A DNA stretch of 64,000 nt from Pholiota molesta (Eukaryota > Basidiomycota > Agaricomycetes > Agaricales > Strophariaceae): positions 1 to 64,000 of the forward strand of contig JACGCK010000150.1 of assembly GCA_014925825.1 (NCBI GenBank). Reading direction: 5' to 3'. The notes under the pieces are model-generated. The model was not told the origin of the DNA and ran no database searches. It saw nothing but the letters and a program-made list of their open reading frames with translations. The translations under genes were made by a program, and so were the position numbers. Shown in pieces: positions 41,235-51,003 of the stretch. The first letter of the stretch is position 1. Each line of letters begins with the position of its first letter.

Positions 41235-42426
41235 ACGTGGGATGAGATAGAATTGTCGCAACCGTATCATGGTGTAGGATACAATGTGAGTTGCGAACAC
41301 TTTTCAATCATTAAAAGCTGACCGTAAACAGACCCTTCCATAGGCTATAACTTAATATTGTAACAATGGCTACACTTTAAACCTTGCACTTCACGGTCGT
41401 CAGACTTACGATCCCGCGATGTTTATTTCTTATCACTTTGTATCTAACTGTTCAGGTACCAGAAATGGATACTACAACTTCTCTATCACCTTCAAGATAA
41501 GACAACCATTAGCCTACCCCGGGACAATCGAGCCAACGAGCCGAACATTCTAGACATTGGCGAACGTTGTTGGTGCGCTGGCCGAAAGTAGACATTGTGA
41601 GTAGATGGCAGGAGAGCGACAGAAGGGTCATAACGGTCGAGGTCTTGGCTTTGGGTGAGTTCTACCTCATAGATACCACCAACGCAACTGAAAGTATTGT
41701 AGCGTCACTCGTTACCGGCAGAAAGTACTCCTAAAATGCGCAAGAAGAGAACAACAACGCCCTTCAAAGGCTTCTAGCTCCACGACAGCAAACTGGAAGG
41801 GCAAAACCACTATTTCAAACCTGGTGACCAATCATGGAGGCAGAATGTTCAATATCGCATCATCATAGTACCAAGAAGGCGCAGGGGAATCCATTTCGAG
41901 TGTCCGACTATATACAGATGAGTCGGCCCCGTTCAATACCGAATTCTTGACCCAGGCTGCCGCTGTTCCATTTAAAGCTCTTTCGCGTTTCTGATGCCCA
42001 CCGCCAGGGGCCGTCATTCAAACCCCTGAGGTGTCGTTCCCGGGGCGTTGTTTTTGGGGCTGCTAAATGGCGTACGAAGCATGATGCCCAGTTTTCTGAG
42101 GCGCCGTTGAATTCCATGGCCCTTTGGGGTAAGTAACATCTCAGTTCATGTCATTGGGACCACACGCACCTGTTTTGAATGACTTCGCTTTCTCGTTGGG
42201 CGTGTCAGTTTACTGTCATGGGCATTCCTTAGATAACGGATTGCTTACGAACTCGCCGAGACGGTACAATGTAAGTCACAAGTCCTTCAATTTCTCCTCG
42301 AAACTGATTGTAAACAACCTTTCGTTATTCAAGGTCGTCAGACTTTCGATACCGCAATACACCTCGTACATAACGAAGTTTTCAGTTACTTTAGACAGAT
42401 ATTATCTGTGCTCTGCAATACCACCC
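41235..42426. repeat. Duplicated intergenic block, copy 1
   Basis: The stretch 41325-41520 is matched at 44125-44340 (ACCGTAAACAGACCC, CTTAATATTGTAACAATGG, AGATAAG-CAACC). The stretch 41560-41650 is matched at 45590-45665 (GTTGTTGGTGCGCTGGCC, TGGCAGGAGAGCGAC). The stretch 42265-42420 is matched at 45830-45960 and in the 3' flanks of copies 1 and 5 (GTAAGTC-CAAGTCCTTCAATTTC). No gene is recognised; it is part of the mosaic DJ-1/SLD3/bL33 duplication. Confidence 0.65.
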
Positions 42427-43113
42427 TCAAGACAAGTCAACTCCGTCAAGAATACGGGCGAATGGGTCTGGCTGCGCCGGATTGGGTTCGTATTCCGCGC
42501 TATCCTTCACAATCTGCACCACCACGGGATCAAAATGCACCCTCGCAAACTCAGCCGCGAGGTCAATCCCCGCCGTGATCCCCGCCGCGCTCCACACCTT
42601 CCCGTCGACGACCCAGCGCTTGTCCCCAACCCACTTGACATTCTTGTTCAAGCGCCCCGCGCCGGCAGCCATCTTCAGCGCGTACTTGTTGCTGCATACG
42701 CTGAGGCCGTCCAGGATCCCGGCCTGCGCCACCGCCATGGAGCCCGTGCACACCGTGAGCAGGGCCTTGAATCCGTCGGCCGCCATGAGCTTCTGGAGGA
42801 ACGCGGCGCAGCCTTCGGGGAGCGGGGCGGATGGGTCGGGGCCCGGGACGAGGAGGTAGTCCAGTGCCGGGCAGTCGGCGTAGGTGTTCGTGGGGATGCC
42901 TGCGGGACCGGAGGTGGCCTGGACAGGCTCGAGGTCGTGGGAGATGTAGTGCCATTCGATTCTCGGCGCCTTTGCGACGATGGCTTCATCCACTCTGAGG
43001 GCTCTCATGTAGAACTGGGTGTGGTTGTTGATGAAGTCCACGGGGCCAGCGGCATCTAGCCACTGGTACGCTGGCAGGAGAAGGAGGCCGAAGTGGATTG
43101 TCTGCGGCGCCAT
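42427..43113 (-). CDS. DJ-1/PfpI-family protein, copy 2
   Basis: Single exon, 228 aa from MAPQTIHFGL. Asp20 is in QWLDAAGPVDF, and Cys122 is in the TVCTGSMA elbow, followed by GILDGLSVCSNKYALKMAAG and AGITAGIDLAAEFARVHF. It is closest to copy 4. One substitution (RWVVDG for RWHVDG) distinguishes it. It is predicted to be a cytosolic isonitrile-hydratase-like or glyoxalase-like enzyme of the DJ-1/PfpI superfamily, reaction unknown. The plus-strand open frame across it is an antisense shadow. Confidence 0.88.
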   Translation of the reverse strand: MAPQTIHFGLLLLPAYQWLDAAGPVDFINNHTQFYMRALRVDEAIVAKAPRIEWHYISHDLEPVQATSGPAGIPTNTYADCPALDYLLVPGPDPSAPLPEGCAAFLQKLMAADGFKALLTVCTGSMAVAQAGILDGLSVCSNKYALKMAAGAGRLNKNVKWVGDKRWVVDGKVWSAAGITAGIDLAAEFARVHFDPVVVQIVKDSAEYEPNPAQPDPFARILDGVDLS

Positions 43114-43745
43114 GTTGGTGTGGATGGCTGATGAGTGTGGTCGGTATGTTGATAGTTTCCCGTATATCTGATTTGGCTTTATAGGCTTCAGACGTAGGAA
43201 TAGGTTTCGTTGTTGCTTGGTCAACAGGCGGCCATCGACTCGTACTCTTCGGCCCTCCGCAGCGCACGCTTGGTGAGTTGATTCCCACTAGGTCTATCAA
43301 GCTAACTTTTGGCACACGATTAGCTTATTAGGGTAACGTCTTCTACTATGCGAAGTCAACTCGATGTTTCATCCGTCAATACTCTGGGCCAGGCTCTATT
43401 TATGGACCATACAACTCTCACTGGGTGCGATGCTGAAGCAATGATGTGTTATGCTTACTGCGTCGCTTTGGCGTGTACGAAAGAATCTCCCCTTGCGCTA
43501 TTGTCTAGGCTTCTCTTCCGACCGCTTCAGCCCTTTTTGACCCAGGACTCGCGCCAAACTCAAACCCAATCTCCAGACTTTTTATGCTGCGGATGTAGCA
43601 ACAGATTTCGTTGCTGCTTGGCCCACAGACGGCCATCGACGCGTTTCGACCTTCCGTAGTGCCAAGGACATCTTTAGATGACTTTAATCTCCGACTGACA
43701 GGGCATAATAGCTAGGTGAGATTTGGTCTATCAAATTCACCATTT
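43114..43745. repeat. Duplicated intergenic block (5' side of DJ-1 copy 2)
   Basis: This is the upstream flank of copy 2. The segment 43345-43600 (ATGCGAAGT, TATGGACCAT, GGTGCGATGC, AGCAATGATGTGTT, ACTGTGTCGCTTTG-type sequence, CCAGGACTCGCG) recurs at 46975-47210 and 49090-49240. None of the copies has a shared open frame. Confidence 0.6.
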
Positions 43746-43789
43746 GCACACGATTGACCTGTGACAGTGGTAGTGCCACGTTCTCGAAC

Positions 43790-44085
43790 GCACGCGAGTC
43801 TGACTTTGTTGTCGTGCAAGAAGGGTGTTCAGCGAAGGCTCGCGTTCAGTCCTCCGTCGTTAAAACTGGTTCTGCAGGCTGTGGTTTCCGCTTAGGTTTC
43901 TTGGCACGCGGTGGTGCTCAGCGGCTTCGTCAGTATGACCCAAAAGGTGTGTCGCGTGCCTAAGCATAATGCTTGACTTCTAATGAAGTTGCACTCAGTA
44001 AAATCACGAGTACTCTTCGTTGAGAGCAAAAGACTTGAAGTAGACATGAGATGAGATAGAACAGTTGCAACCGTATCAGGTGTAG
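43790..44085 (+). pseudogene. Chimeric duplicated scrap: SLD3-like exon 3 fragment joined to bL33m 3' exons
   Basis: 43855-43912 (GGTTCTGCAGGCTGTGGTTT, then GGTTTCTTGGCACGCGG) matches the antisense side of SLD3-like exon 3 at 39995-40050. It runs directly into CAGCGGCTTCGTCA and TATGACCCAAAAGGTGTGTC, which is bL33m exon 2 with its donor. The intron and then TAAAATCACGAGTACTCTTC, which is bL33m exon 3, follow at 43998. The bL33m start and the body of exon 2 are missing, so it cannot encode the protein. It is part of the repeat unit of the DJ-1 array. Confidence 0.8.
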
Positions 44086-44452
44086 GAAATAAAGTGAGTC
44101 GCAATGCCTTCTATTCCCTCGAAGCTGACCGTAAACAGACCCCTCCGTAGGCCTTGACTTAATATTGTAACAATGGCTACACGTTCAAGCTTGCACTTTC
44201 TTCACGGTCGCCAGACTTTCGATCTCGCGGTGTTCACTTCTTATCACGAATTATCTAACTGCTCAGGTACGACAAACGGGTATCACAACTTTAATACCAT
44301 ATCACTTTCAAGATAAGGCAACCCATACCGTTCTCCTCGCCCCCGAAACGAGCAGACCAACACGTCGACGCTGGACGGAGGTGATCATACTAGAACTTGC
44401 CGAACGTACTAGAACTTGTCGTCCCTATTATCTGTGTTCTGTAATAACGCCC

Positions 44453-45142
44453 TCAGGACAAGGCAACTCCATCAAGAATACGGGCGAATGGGTCTGGCTG
44501 CGCTGGATTGGGTTCGTATTCCGCGAGATTCTTCACAATCTCCACCACTGCAGGATCAAAATGCACCCTCGCAAACTCAGCCGCGAGGTCGATCCCCGCC
44601 GTGATCCCCGCCGCGCTCCACACCTTCCCGTCGACATGCCAGCGCCTGTCCCCAATCCACTTGACGTTCCTGTACAAGCGCTCCGCGCCGACAGCCCTCT
44701 TCAGCGCGTACTTGTTGCTGCACACGTGGAGACCATCCAGGATCCCGGTTTGCGCCACTGCCATGGACCCCGTGCACACCGTGAGCAAGGCCTTGAAGCT
44801 GTCGTCCGACATGAGCTTCTGGAGGAACGCAGCGCATCCTTCGGGGAGGGGCGCCGCCCATGAACCGGGGCCTGGGACGAGGAGGTAGTCCAGCGCAGGG
44901 CACTCGGCGTAGGTTTTCGTTGGGAGTCCTGCGGGCCCGGAGGTGGCCTGGACGGGCATGAGGTCGTGGGAAATGTAGTGCCATTCGATGCGTGGCGCTT
45001 TTGCAACGGTGGCTTCATTCAGTCCAAGGGCGCTGACGTAGAGTTGGCTGTGGTTGTTGATGAAGTCCACGGGGCCGACCGCATCAAGCCATTGATATCC
45101 TGGCAGGAGAAGGAGGCCGAAGTGGATTGTCTGTGGCGCCAT
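44453..45142 (-). CDS. DJ-1/PfpI-family protein, copy 3
   Basis: Single exon, 229 aa from MAPQTIHFGL. Asp20 is in QWLDAVGPVDF, and the Cys is in TVCTGSMA (shifted by one residue by an insertion in the GPGSWAAPLPEG loop). It retains GILDGLHVCSNKYALKRAVG and GITAGIDLAAEF. It is the most diverged of the array copies but has all conserved residues, so it is probably functional. The flank on its 3' side (44125-44450) matches 41325-41550. Confidence 0.88.
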   Translation of the reverse strand: MAPQTIHFGLLLLPGYQWLDAVGPVDFINNHSQLYVSALGLNEATVAKAPRIEWHYISHDLMPVQATSGPAGLPTKTYAECPALDYLLVPGPGSWAAPLPEGCAAFLQKLMSDDSFKALLTVCTGSMAVAQTGILDGLHVCSNKYALKRAVGAERLYRNVKWIGDRRWHVDGKVWSAAGITAGIDLAAEFARVHFDPAVVEIVKNLAEYEPNPAQPDPFARILDGVALS

Positions 45143-45965
45143 GTTTGCGATGGATGTGGATGGCTGACGAGCGTGGTCGGTATGTTAATAGCTTTCCGTA
45201 CACGACGGTCTGCTCTGGCTTTATGCTTCGGATGTAGCAACAGTTTCGGCCTTGCTTGGTCAACATACGGCCGCATCGACGCGTAGTCTTCGGCCCTCCG
45301 CAGAGCACACTTGCGGGTAGCCAGGTGAGATTCTTACCAAGTCTATCAAACTCACCATGTGCATACGATTGACCTGTTACAGTTAGAGCCACCTTCTGGA
45401 ACGACGCGGGTCTAACCTTGTCGCTGTCGTGCAATAAGGGGAGGTTTAGTGAAGGCTTGCGTCCGTTCCCAAACGGGTATTACAGCTTTTGTAACAGATC
45501 ATCTTCAAGATAAGTCAACCCATCATACCACAACCCCGAATAAGCGAGCAACACGTCGACGCTGGACGAGGGAATCATGCTAAAACTTGGCAAACGTTGT
45601 TGGTACACTGGCCAACGATAAACATCGTGGATAGGTGGCAGGAGAGCGACGGGAGGGTCTTCGAGTGAGTTTTAAATTACCATTCACACAACGAAATGCT
45701 GGCATACTAGCGCAGCTCATTTCAGTACCAAGACACTTTGACTGACTTCGCATTTTCATTAGTCGTGTCTGTTTACTGTCTTGGGCATCTCTTATTTGAC
45801 GAATTGTTTACAAATTCTCCAGCTCGGTACGATGTAAATCGCAAGTCCTTCAATTCCCCCTCGAAACTCGCCGTAAACAAACTTTCAATATTGTAATACA
45901 CCTTTCACATAACAAAATTTTTAGGTACCATAAATGGATATTATACATGTTCTGCAATACCGCCC
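45143..45965. repeat. Duplicated intergenic block with a short SLD3-like fragment
   Basis: The segment around 45436-45460 (GTGAAGGCTTGCGTCC) matches SLD3-like exon 3 near 39862. 45465-45665 matches the 41480-41650 block. 45830-45965 matches the common 3' flank of the DJ-1 genes. No coding capacity is seen. Confidence 0.55.
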
Positions 45966-46652
45966 TCAGGATAAGTCAACTCCGTCAAGGATACGGCCGA
46001 ACGGGTCTGGCTGCGCTGGATTGGGTTCGTATTCGGAGGCATCCTTCACAATCTTCACCACCACGGGATCAAAATGCACCCTCGCAAACTCAGCCGCGAG
46101 GTCAATCCCCGCCGTGATCCCCGCCGCGCTCCACACCCTACCGTCGACATGCCAGCGCCTGTCCCCAACCCACTTGACGTTCTTGTTCAAGCGCCCCGCG
46201 CCGGCAGCCATCTTCAGCGCGTACTTGTTGCTGCATACGCTGAGGCCGTCCAGGATTCCGGCTTGCGCTACCGCCATGGAGCCCGTGCACACCGTGAGCA
46301 GGGCCTTGAATCCGTCGGCCGCCATGAGCTTCTGGAGGAACGCGGCGCATCCTTCGGGGAGCGGGGCGAATGGGTCGGGGCCCGGGACGAGGAGGTAGTC
46401 CAGTGCCGGGCAGTCGGCGTAGGTGTTCGTGGGGATGCCCGCGGGACCGGAGGTGGCCTGGACAGGCTTGAGGTCGTGGGAGATGTAGTGCCATTCGATG
46501 CTCGGCGCTTTTGCGACGATGGCTTCATCCACTCTGAGGACTCTCATGAGGAACTGGGTGTGGCTGTTAATGAAGTCCACGGAACCAGCGGCATCCAGCC
46601 ACTGATACGCAGGCAGGAGAAGGAGGCCGAAGTGGATTGTCTGCGGCGCCAT
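45966..46652 (-). CDS. DJ-1/PfpI-family protein, copy 4
   Basis: Single exon, 228 aa. It is nearly the same as copy 2: QWLDAAGSVDF has Ser in place of the Pro found in the other copies (GPVDF), Asp20 is retained, and TVCTGSMA has Cys122. The tail is GRILDGVDLS. The loss of the Pro next to the active-site Asp loop is the one notable change. Family role as for the other copies; the substrate is unknown. Confidence 0.87.
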   Translation of the reverse strand: MAPQTIHFGLLLLPAYQWLDAAGSVDFINSHTQFLMRVLRVDEAIVAKAPSIEWHYISHDLKPVQATSGPAGIPTNTYADCPALDYLLVPGPDPFAPLPEGCAAFLQKLMAADGFKALLTVCTGSMAVAQAGILDGLSVCSNKYALKMAAGAGRLNKNVKWVGDRRWHVDGRVWSAAGITAGIDLAAEFARVHFDPVVVKIVKDASEYEPNPAQPDPFGRILDGVDLS

Positions 46653-47455
46653 GTTTGCGAGGGGTGTGATTGGCTAGTGAATGTGGTCGGTATGTTTTTA
46701 GTTTTCACAACACGACCGTCTGCTCTGGCTTTTATGCTTCAGACGTAGGAACAAGTTTCGTTGTTGCTTGGTCAACATACGGCTATCGTCACGTACTCTT
46801 CGGCCTTTGGTAGCGCACGCTTGCATGCGCAGCGCCAAAAATATCATTGGATCACTTCGGACTCCCACTGCAAGGGCATCTAGATCAGCGGCAGCAAGGT
46901 GAGTCGATTCCTACCAGGTCTATCAAGCTAACTATTGGCACATGATCGCCCTGTTAGGGCCACCTTCTCTGTTATGCGAAGTTAGTTCGACGTTTCACCC
47001 GTAAATGCTCTGGACCACGCTCTATCTATGGACCATGGAACCATTTTGAGTGCGATCGCCGATATCGAAGCAGTAACGTGTTGAACTTACTGTGTCGCTG
47101 TGAACTGTACAAGACAATTTCCTTTGTGCTATTGTTTATGTTGCTCTTCCGACCGCTTTGGGCCTCGTGGACCCAGGACTCGCGTCGGACTCAAATCCAA
47201 GCTCCAAGCTTTTTATCTGCGGGCGTAGCAACAGGTTTCGTTATTTTCTCCTCAACGGATAGATCGCCGTCGACGCGTTTCGGCCTTCCGCAGCGCAAAA
47301 AAAGCATCTTTGGATGACTTCAGTCTCCGACTGAGAGGGCACGGTAGCCAGGTGAGATTTCTACCATGTCTATCTTTTGCATACTTACGATTGACCTGTT
47401 ACATTATTAGAGCCACCTTCTCCGACGAACGCACGCGGGTCTAACCGAGGGGTTC
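46653..47455. repeat. Duplicated intergenic block (5' side of DJ-1 copy 4)
   Basis: Contains the second copy of the GCGAAGT ... TATGGACCATGG ... CCAGGACTCGCG block (46975-47210), and a stretch (about 47300-47360) resembling 43650-43720. No gene is recognised. Confidence 0.55.
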
Positions 47456-47459
47456 AGTG

Positions 47460-47725
47460 AAGTCTTGCGTCCAGTTTTCCGTCGTTGAAACTGGTTCTGC
47501 GGCTGCAGTTTCCGTCTTCGAGGATTCTTAGCACATGGTGGTGCTCATCGGCTCATCAAGTTCACTGCCGTCAAGTATGACCCAAAAGGTGTGTCGTGTG
47601 TCTGAGCATAATGCTTGACTTCTAATGCTAATGAAGTTGAATCCAGTAAAAGAACGAGTACTATTTGTTGAGAGCAAAGACTAAAAGTAGACATGGAATG
47701 AGATAGAGCTTTCGCTGCGACCGTA
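47460..47725 (+). pseudogene. Second chimeric scrap of SLD3-like exon 3 and bL33m
   Basis: The same junction as at 43.9 kb: SLD3-like antisense exon 3 sequence (GAAACTGGTTCTGCGGCTGC, 47487 onward) followed by bL33m exon 2 (TTCACTGCCGTCAAGTATGA, then CCCAAAAGG with its donor), intron, and exon 3 (TAAAAGAACGAGTACTATTT, 47647). It retains ~15 more bp of exon 2 than the other scrap, so neither derives from the other by simple copying. No start codon; non-coding. Confidence 0.8.
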
Positions 47726-48096
47726 TCAGGTGGTGTAGGATACAATGTGAGTCGCGAAGCCTTCTATTTACTCGAGTCTGACGGGAGATTCGTAATGACC
47801 GAGGCCATCATGGCTTTGCAACTGAAGGTATGCTAGCGCAGCTCGTTGCAGTACCAACACACTTTCTTCGCGCCCGCGTCGGCCTTGCTTGTCTGCTGTT
47901 TGTCCTGGGCATCTCTTGATTTAAGGATTGGCACGATAGTGTAAGTCGCAAGTCCTTCAATTTCCCCTCGAAATTGAGCGTAAGCAAATTATTCAGTTAT
48001 TTAAGATCGTCAGACCGTAATAAGTACATACACATTTCACATGACGAAGTGCTTAGGTACCAGAAACGGTATGATACGTGTTCTGAAATGACGCCC

Positions 48097-48783
48097 TCAG
48101 GACAAGTCAACTCCGTCAAGAACAAAAGCGAATACGTCTGGCTTCGCTGGCTTGGGTTGATATTCCGCGATAATCTTCGCGTACTCGACCACCACAGGAT
48201 CAAAGTGCACCCTCGCAAACTCAGCCGCGAGGTCGATCCCCGCCGTGATCCCCGCAGAGCTCCACACCTTCCCGTCGACATGCCAGCGCCTGTCCCCTAC
48301 CCACTCGATTTTCTTGTACAGGTTCCCTGCATTCACCGCCATCTTCAGCGCGTACTTGTTGCTGCACACGCGGAGACCGTCCAGGATCCCGGTCGGCGCG
48401 ATCGCCATGGAGCCCGTGCACACCGTGAGCAGGGCCTTGAAGCCGTCGTGCGCCATGAGCTTGTAGAGGAACTCGGCACACCCTTCGGGGAGCGGGTGCA
48501 ACAGGTCGTTTCCCGGGATGAGGAGGTAGTCCAGCGCGGGGCAGTCGGCGTAGGTGTTCGTGGGGATGCCTGCGGGGCCCGACGTGGCCTGGACGGGCGT
48601 GAAGTCGTGGGAGATGTAGTGCCATTCGATGATCGGCGCTTTCGCGATGGTGGCTTCGTCCAGGTTGAGGGCTCTCATGGACTCCTGGGTGTGGGAGTAA
48701 AAGAAGTCCACGGGGCCAGCGGCATCCAACCACTGATACTTTGGCAGGAGAAGGAGGCCGAAGTGAATTGTGTGTGGCGCCAT
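48097..48783 (-). CDS. DJ-1/PfpI-family protein, copy 5
   Basis: Single exon, 228 aa from MAPHTIHFGL. Asp20 is in QWLDAAGPVDF and Cys122 in TVCTGSMA. It shares FFYSHTQESMRALNLDEATI and the VDG-KVWSSAG segment with copy 1, and the two also share ~250 bp of 3' flank. It has LYKLMAHDGFK where other copies have LQKLMAADGFK. It is the last intact member of the array; the flanking block to 49240 repeats the array's intergenic motifs. Confidence 0.88.
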   Translation of the reverse strand: MAPHTIHFGLLLLPKYQWLDAAGPVDFFYSHTQESMRALNLDEATIAKAPIIEWHYISHDFTPVQATSGPAGIPTNTYADCPALDYLLIPGNDLLHPLPEGCAEFLYKLMAHDGFKALLTVCTGSMAIAPTGILDGLRVCSNKYALKMAVNAGNLYKKIEWVGDRRWHVDGKVWSSAGITAGIDLAAEFARVHFDPVVVEYAKIIAEYQPKPAKPDVFAFVLDGVDLS

Positions 48784-50300
48784 GTCTGCTATGACTGATG
48801 AATGTGGTCTGTATGTTGTTAGTTTGCAGTACTCCCTGCTCTCGCTTTTTATGCTTTGGACGTAGGAACAGGTTTCGTCATTGCTTGTTCAACAGAAGGC
48901 CATCGACGCGTACTCTTCGGCCCTCCCCAGCACACGCTTGCATGCGCAGCGCCAAAAACAGCACTAGATCACTAATCCTACGACTGCAAGAGCATCTGGA
49001 ACAGCGTCAGCCAGGTGAGATGATTCCTACCAGGTCTATCAGGCTGACTATTCGTACACAATTAATAACTTGCTAGGGAATCTTCTCTGCTATGCGAAGT
49101 CCGACAATGCTCTGCGGCGTGCGCCAGACTCTATCTATGGATCATGCAACTCTCACGGGGTGCGATGCCAAAGCAATAATGTGTTGTACTTACTGTGTCG
49201 CTTTGACCTGTACAAAGGATTTCCCTTGCACTATTGTTTAGGACCATATTGGAATAATGCGAACGTGCGTTCAAACGCGCCGCGAGCGCATGGCGTGCGC
49301 GCCTCTTTCTGTTTCCGTCAATTTCAGATACTTTTAGCCTACATGCTTTCGCGCGCAATTCTTGTATCATAATTTTGTCTTTGTTGCATGATTACGGACC
49401 CTTTTTTTAACCTTATATGTATATGTATATGTGTTTTACATCCCGACATCCGAGGTGAGCTACTTTAGTGTATCTTTTTATAAACCTTACTTACTACGAC
49501 GTACCGTAGCTTGCAATTCTTACAGGTACAGATTGAATGAGAGTTGTTTTTCCCAAAAACATTTGAGCTCAGAATTCTTACACTTGGGTTACTCCTCCGA
49601 TTGCTTTAGGTCTTGTTGACCCGGGATTCGCACCGGACCCAAACCCAAGCGCCCAAGCTGCAGATGAGGTATTACTGGGAATCGAACCTGATCAGGCCGA
49701 GCCTCTCGGCCAATGGCAATTTAAAGTCATTGGTATCGTGCACCATGGCTGAGTTGGTTACAGCGTCTGACCGAGAGTTCGACAACCCGTTTCGACTTCG
49801 ATTGTTTCGTACTTATTAACCATTACACAGGCCGGTTTTTACTACCTTGATGCTACCAGATGCTGCCGTATTTAATATGTAACCGAGTATGTATCCGAGA
49901 CTACTCATTCGTGCGACGGGCGTCAAGTACATCATATGTAGCCTCGCTATGAGCCTCTCTCCGTTGACGCTCCGCAAAAATCAATGTTCCTTCAAGCTTC
50001 AAGCTTCAAGCTTCATGCATCATGTTTCATGCTTCGCACTCATGTCTACTCCATAAACTTCCAGAATGTGTGTACGCTCGAAGTTGCCTTCTCTCCCGGC
50101 CTTGAATGATCCATGTGCATAATCGCTCATTGATTATCAACGGGCCCATGACATCGGAACCATGGGACTTGAAGCACTCAACCTGGTCCGTGTCTATATT
50201 TACGAAGCAGTACATGAACTCATCTGCAGCAATTGCTATACCGATGTCATTGCTGTCTGGATTGGCATACTCAGGCATATTCCTTCCGCCGACTCGTCAA
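48784..50300. other. Intergenic: array end, tRNA-like remnant and microsatellite
   Basis: 48790-49240 is the last copy of the DJ-1 array flank. At about 49670-49720, read on the minus strand, a TGGCCGAGAGGC A-box-like word lies 14 nt before GGTTCGATTCC, a perfect B-box. That is too close for a tRNA but compatible with a tRNA-derived SINE remnant. A CAAGCTT microsatellite lies at about 49992-50020. No gene is recognised. Confidence 0.4.
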
Positions 50301-50304
50301 AAGG

Positions 50305-50320
50305 TATATAATATGTGGCT
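50305..50320 (+). promoter_or_regulatory. TATA box of secreted-peptide gene 1
   Basis: GTATATAATATGTGGC lies 113 bp before the start codon and is repeated almost exactly 134 bp before gene 2 (51972) and 121 bp before gene 3 (53847). The following ~60 bp (TTCCGCTATCTTCAGCTGGT) are also conserved, so the three genes probably share control. Confidence 0.7.
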
Positions 50321-50417
50321 CTGCGTTCCGCTATCTTCAGCTGGTTCTCCCAATCTACCCCACAACACATTCGCGCCGGTCGCGGAATAATTTACCACAC
50401 ACAATTCACTGTTAACG

Positions 50418-51003
50418 ATGGTCAAGATCTCTACATTTGTCCTTACTGTTGTGCTTTTTGCGACTTCCGCCCTCAGCCTGTACGTCTAACGGCTCCAGCC
50501 ATTTCATTCGATCTGCACCGGCCTCTGATTCCATACTGATATCACCCCCTTATAATTAGTACTATTCCTCCTAACGCTCGCCACCACCATCGTCACCATA
50601 ATGACGACTCAGTGGCACCCGTAGTTGCTGAGAATTTTCCACCTCAGACTTTAGCGGCGCGTGACCCAGGTCTATTCTCCATAGGCTTGAAGTAAGCAGT
50701 CAACCGTTAATTGGCGACAGGAGCGAAGCTGAATGATACTTGGATTTTCTTTTCATCAGACTTCTAACGGGGGGTATTAAGGCGGGTGTTAAAGTCGCCA
50801 AATCACGCGAAGGGCGTAAGGTCATTGGGAAGGTGGCCAAAAGTGGCTCCGACAAAAAGTAAGCACCTCGTTAGTGAGAATCGGAGTCGGGACTCATTTG
50901 TCTCTTCAGCAAACCCACAAATGCGCGCGTTCAGGCTACGGTGTCACGCATCTCGAATTCGATCTTCAAGTTTTTGCATTTAAAGGCGCCTTCCAGAACT
51001 TAA
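50418..51003 (+). CDS. Small secreted cationic repeat peptide precursor, gene 1
   Basis: There are four exons: 50418-50479, 50560-50691, 50760-50858 and 50910-51003, giving 128 aa. The signal peptide is MVKISTFVLTVVLFATSALS. Then come a His-rich stretch (ARHHHRHHNDD), the AARDPGLFSIGLK motif, and a Lys/Arg-rich amphipathic unit (GVKVAKSREGRKVIGKVAK). A last unit ends in KAPSRT and a stop. All introns are phase 2 and split a Lys codon (AA|A or AA|C). Beyond the stop, decayed coding sequence similar to gene 2 (VRDPNMVSFGRK at about 51006-51045) survives with a destroyed splice donor. I recognise no known family. It resembles secreted, dibasic-processed fungal repeat peptides or antimicrobial peptides only in general character. 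Confidence 0.75.
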
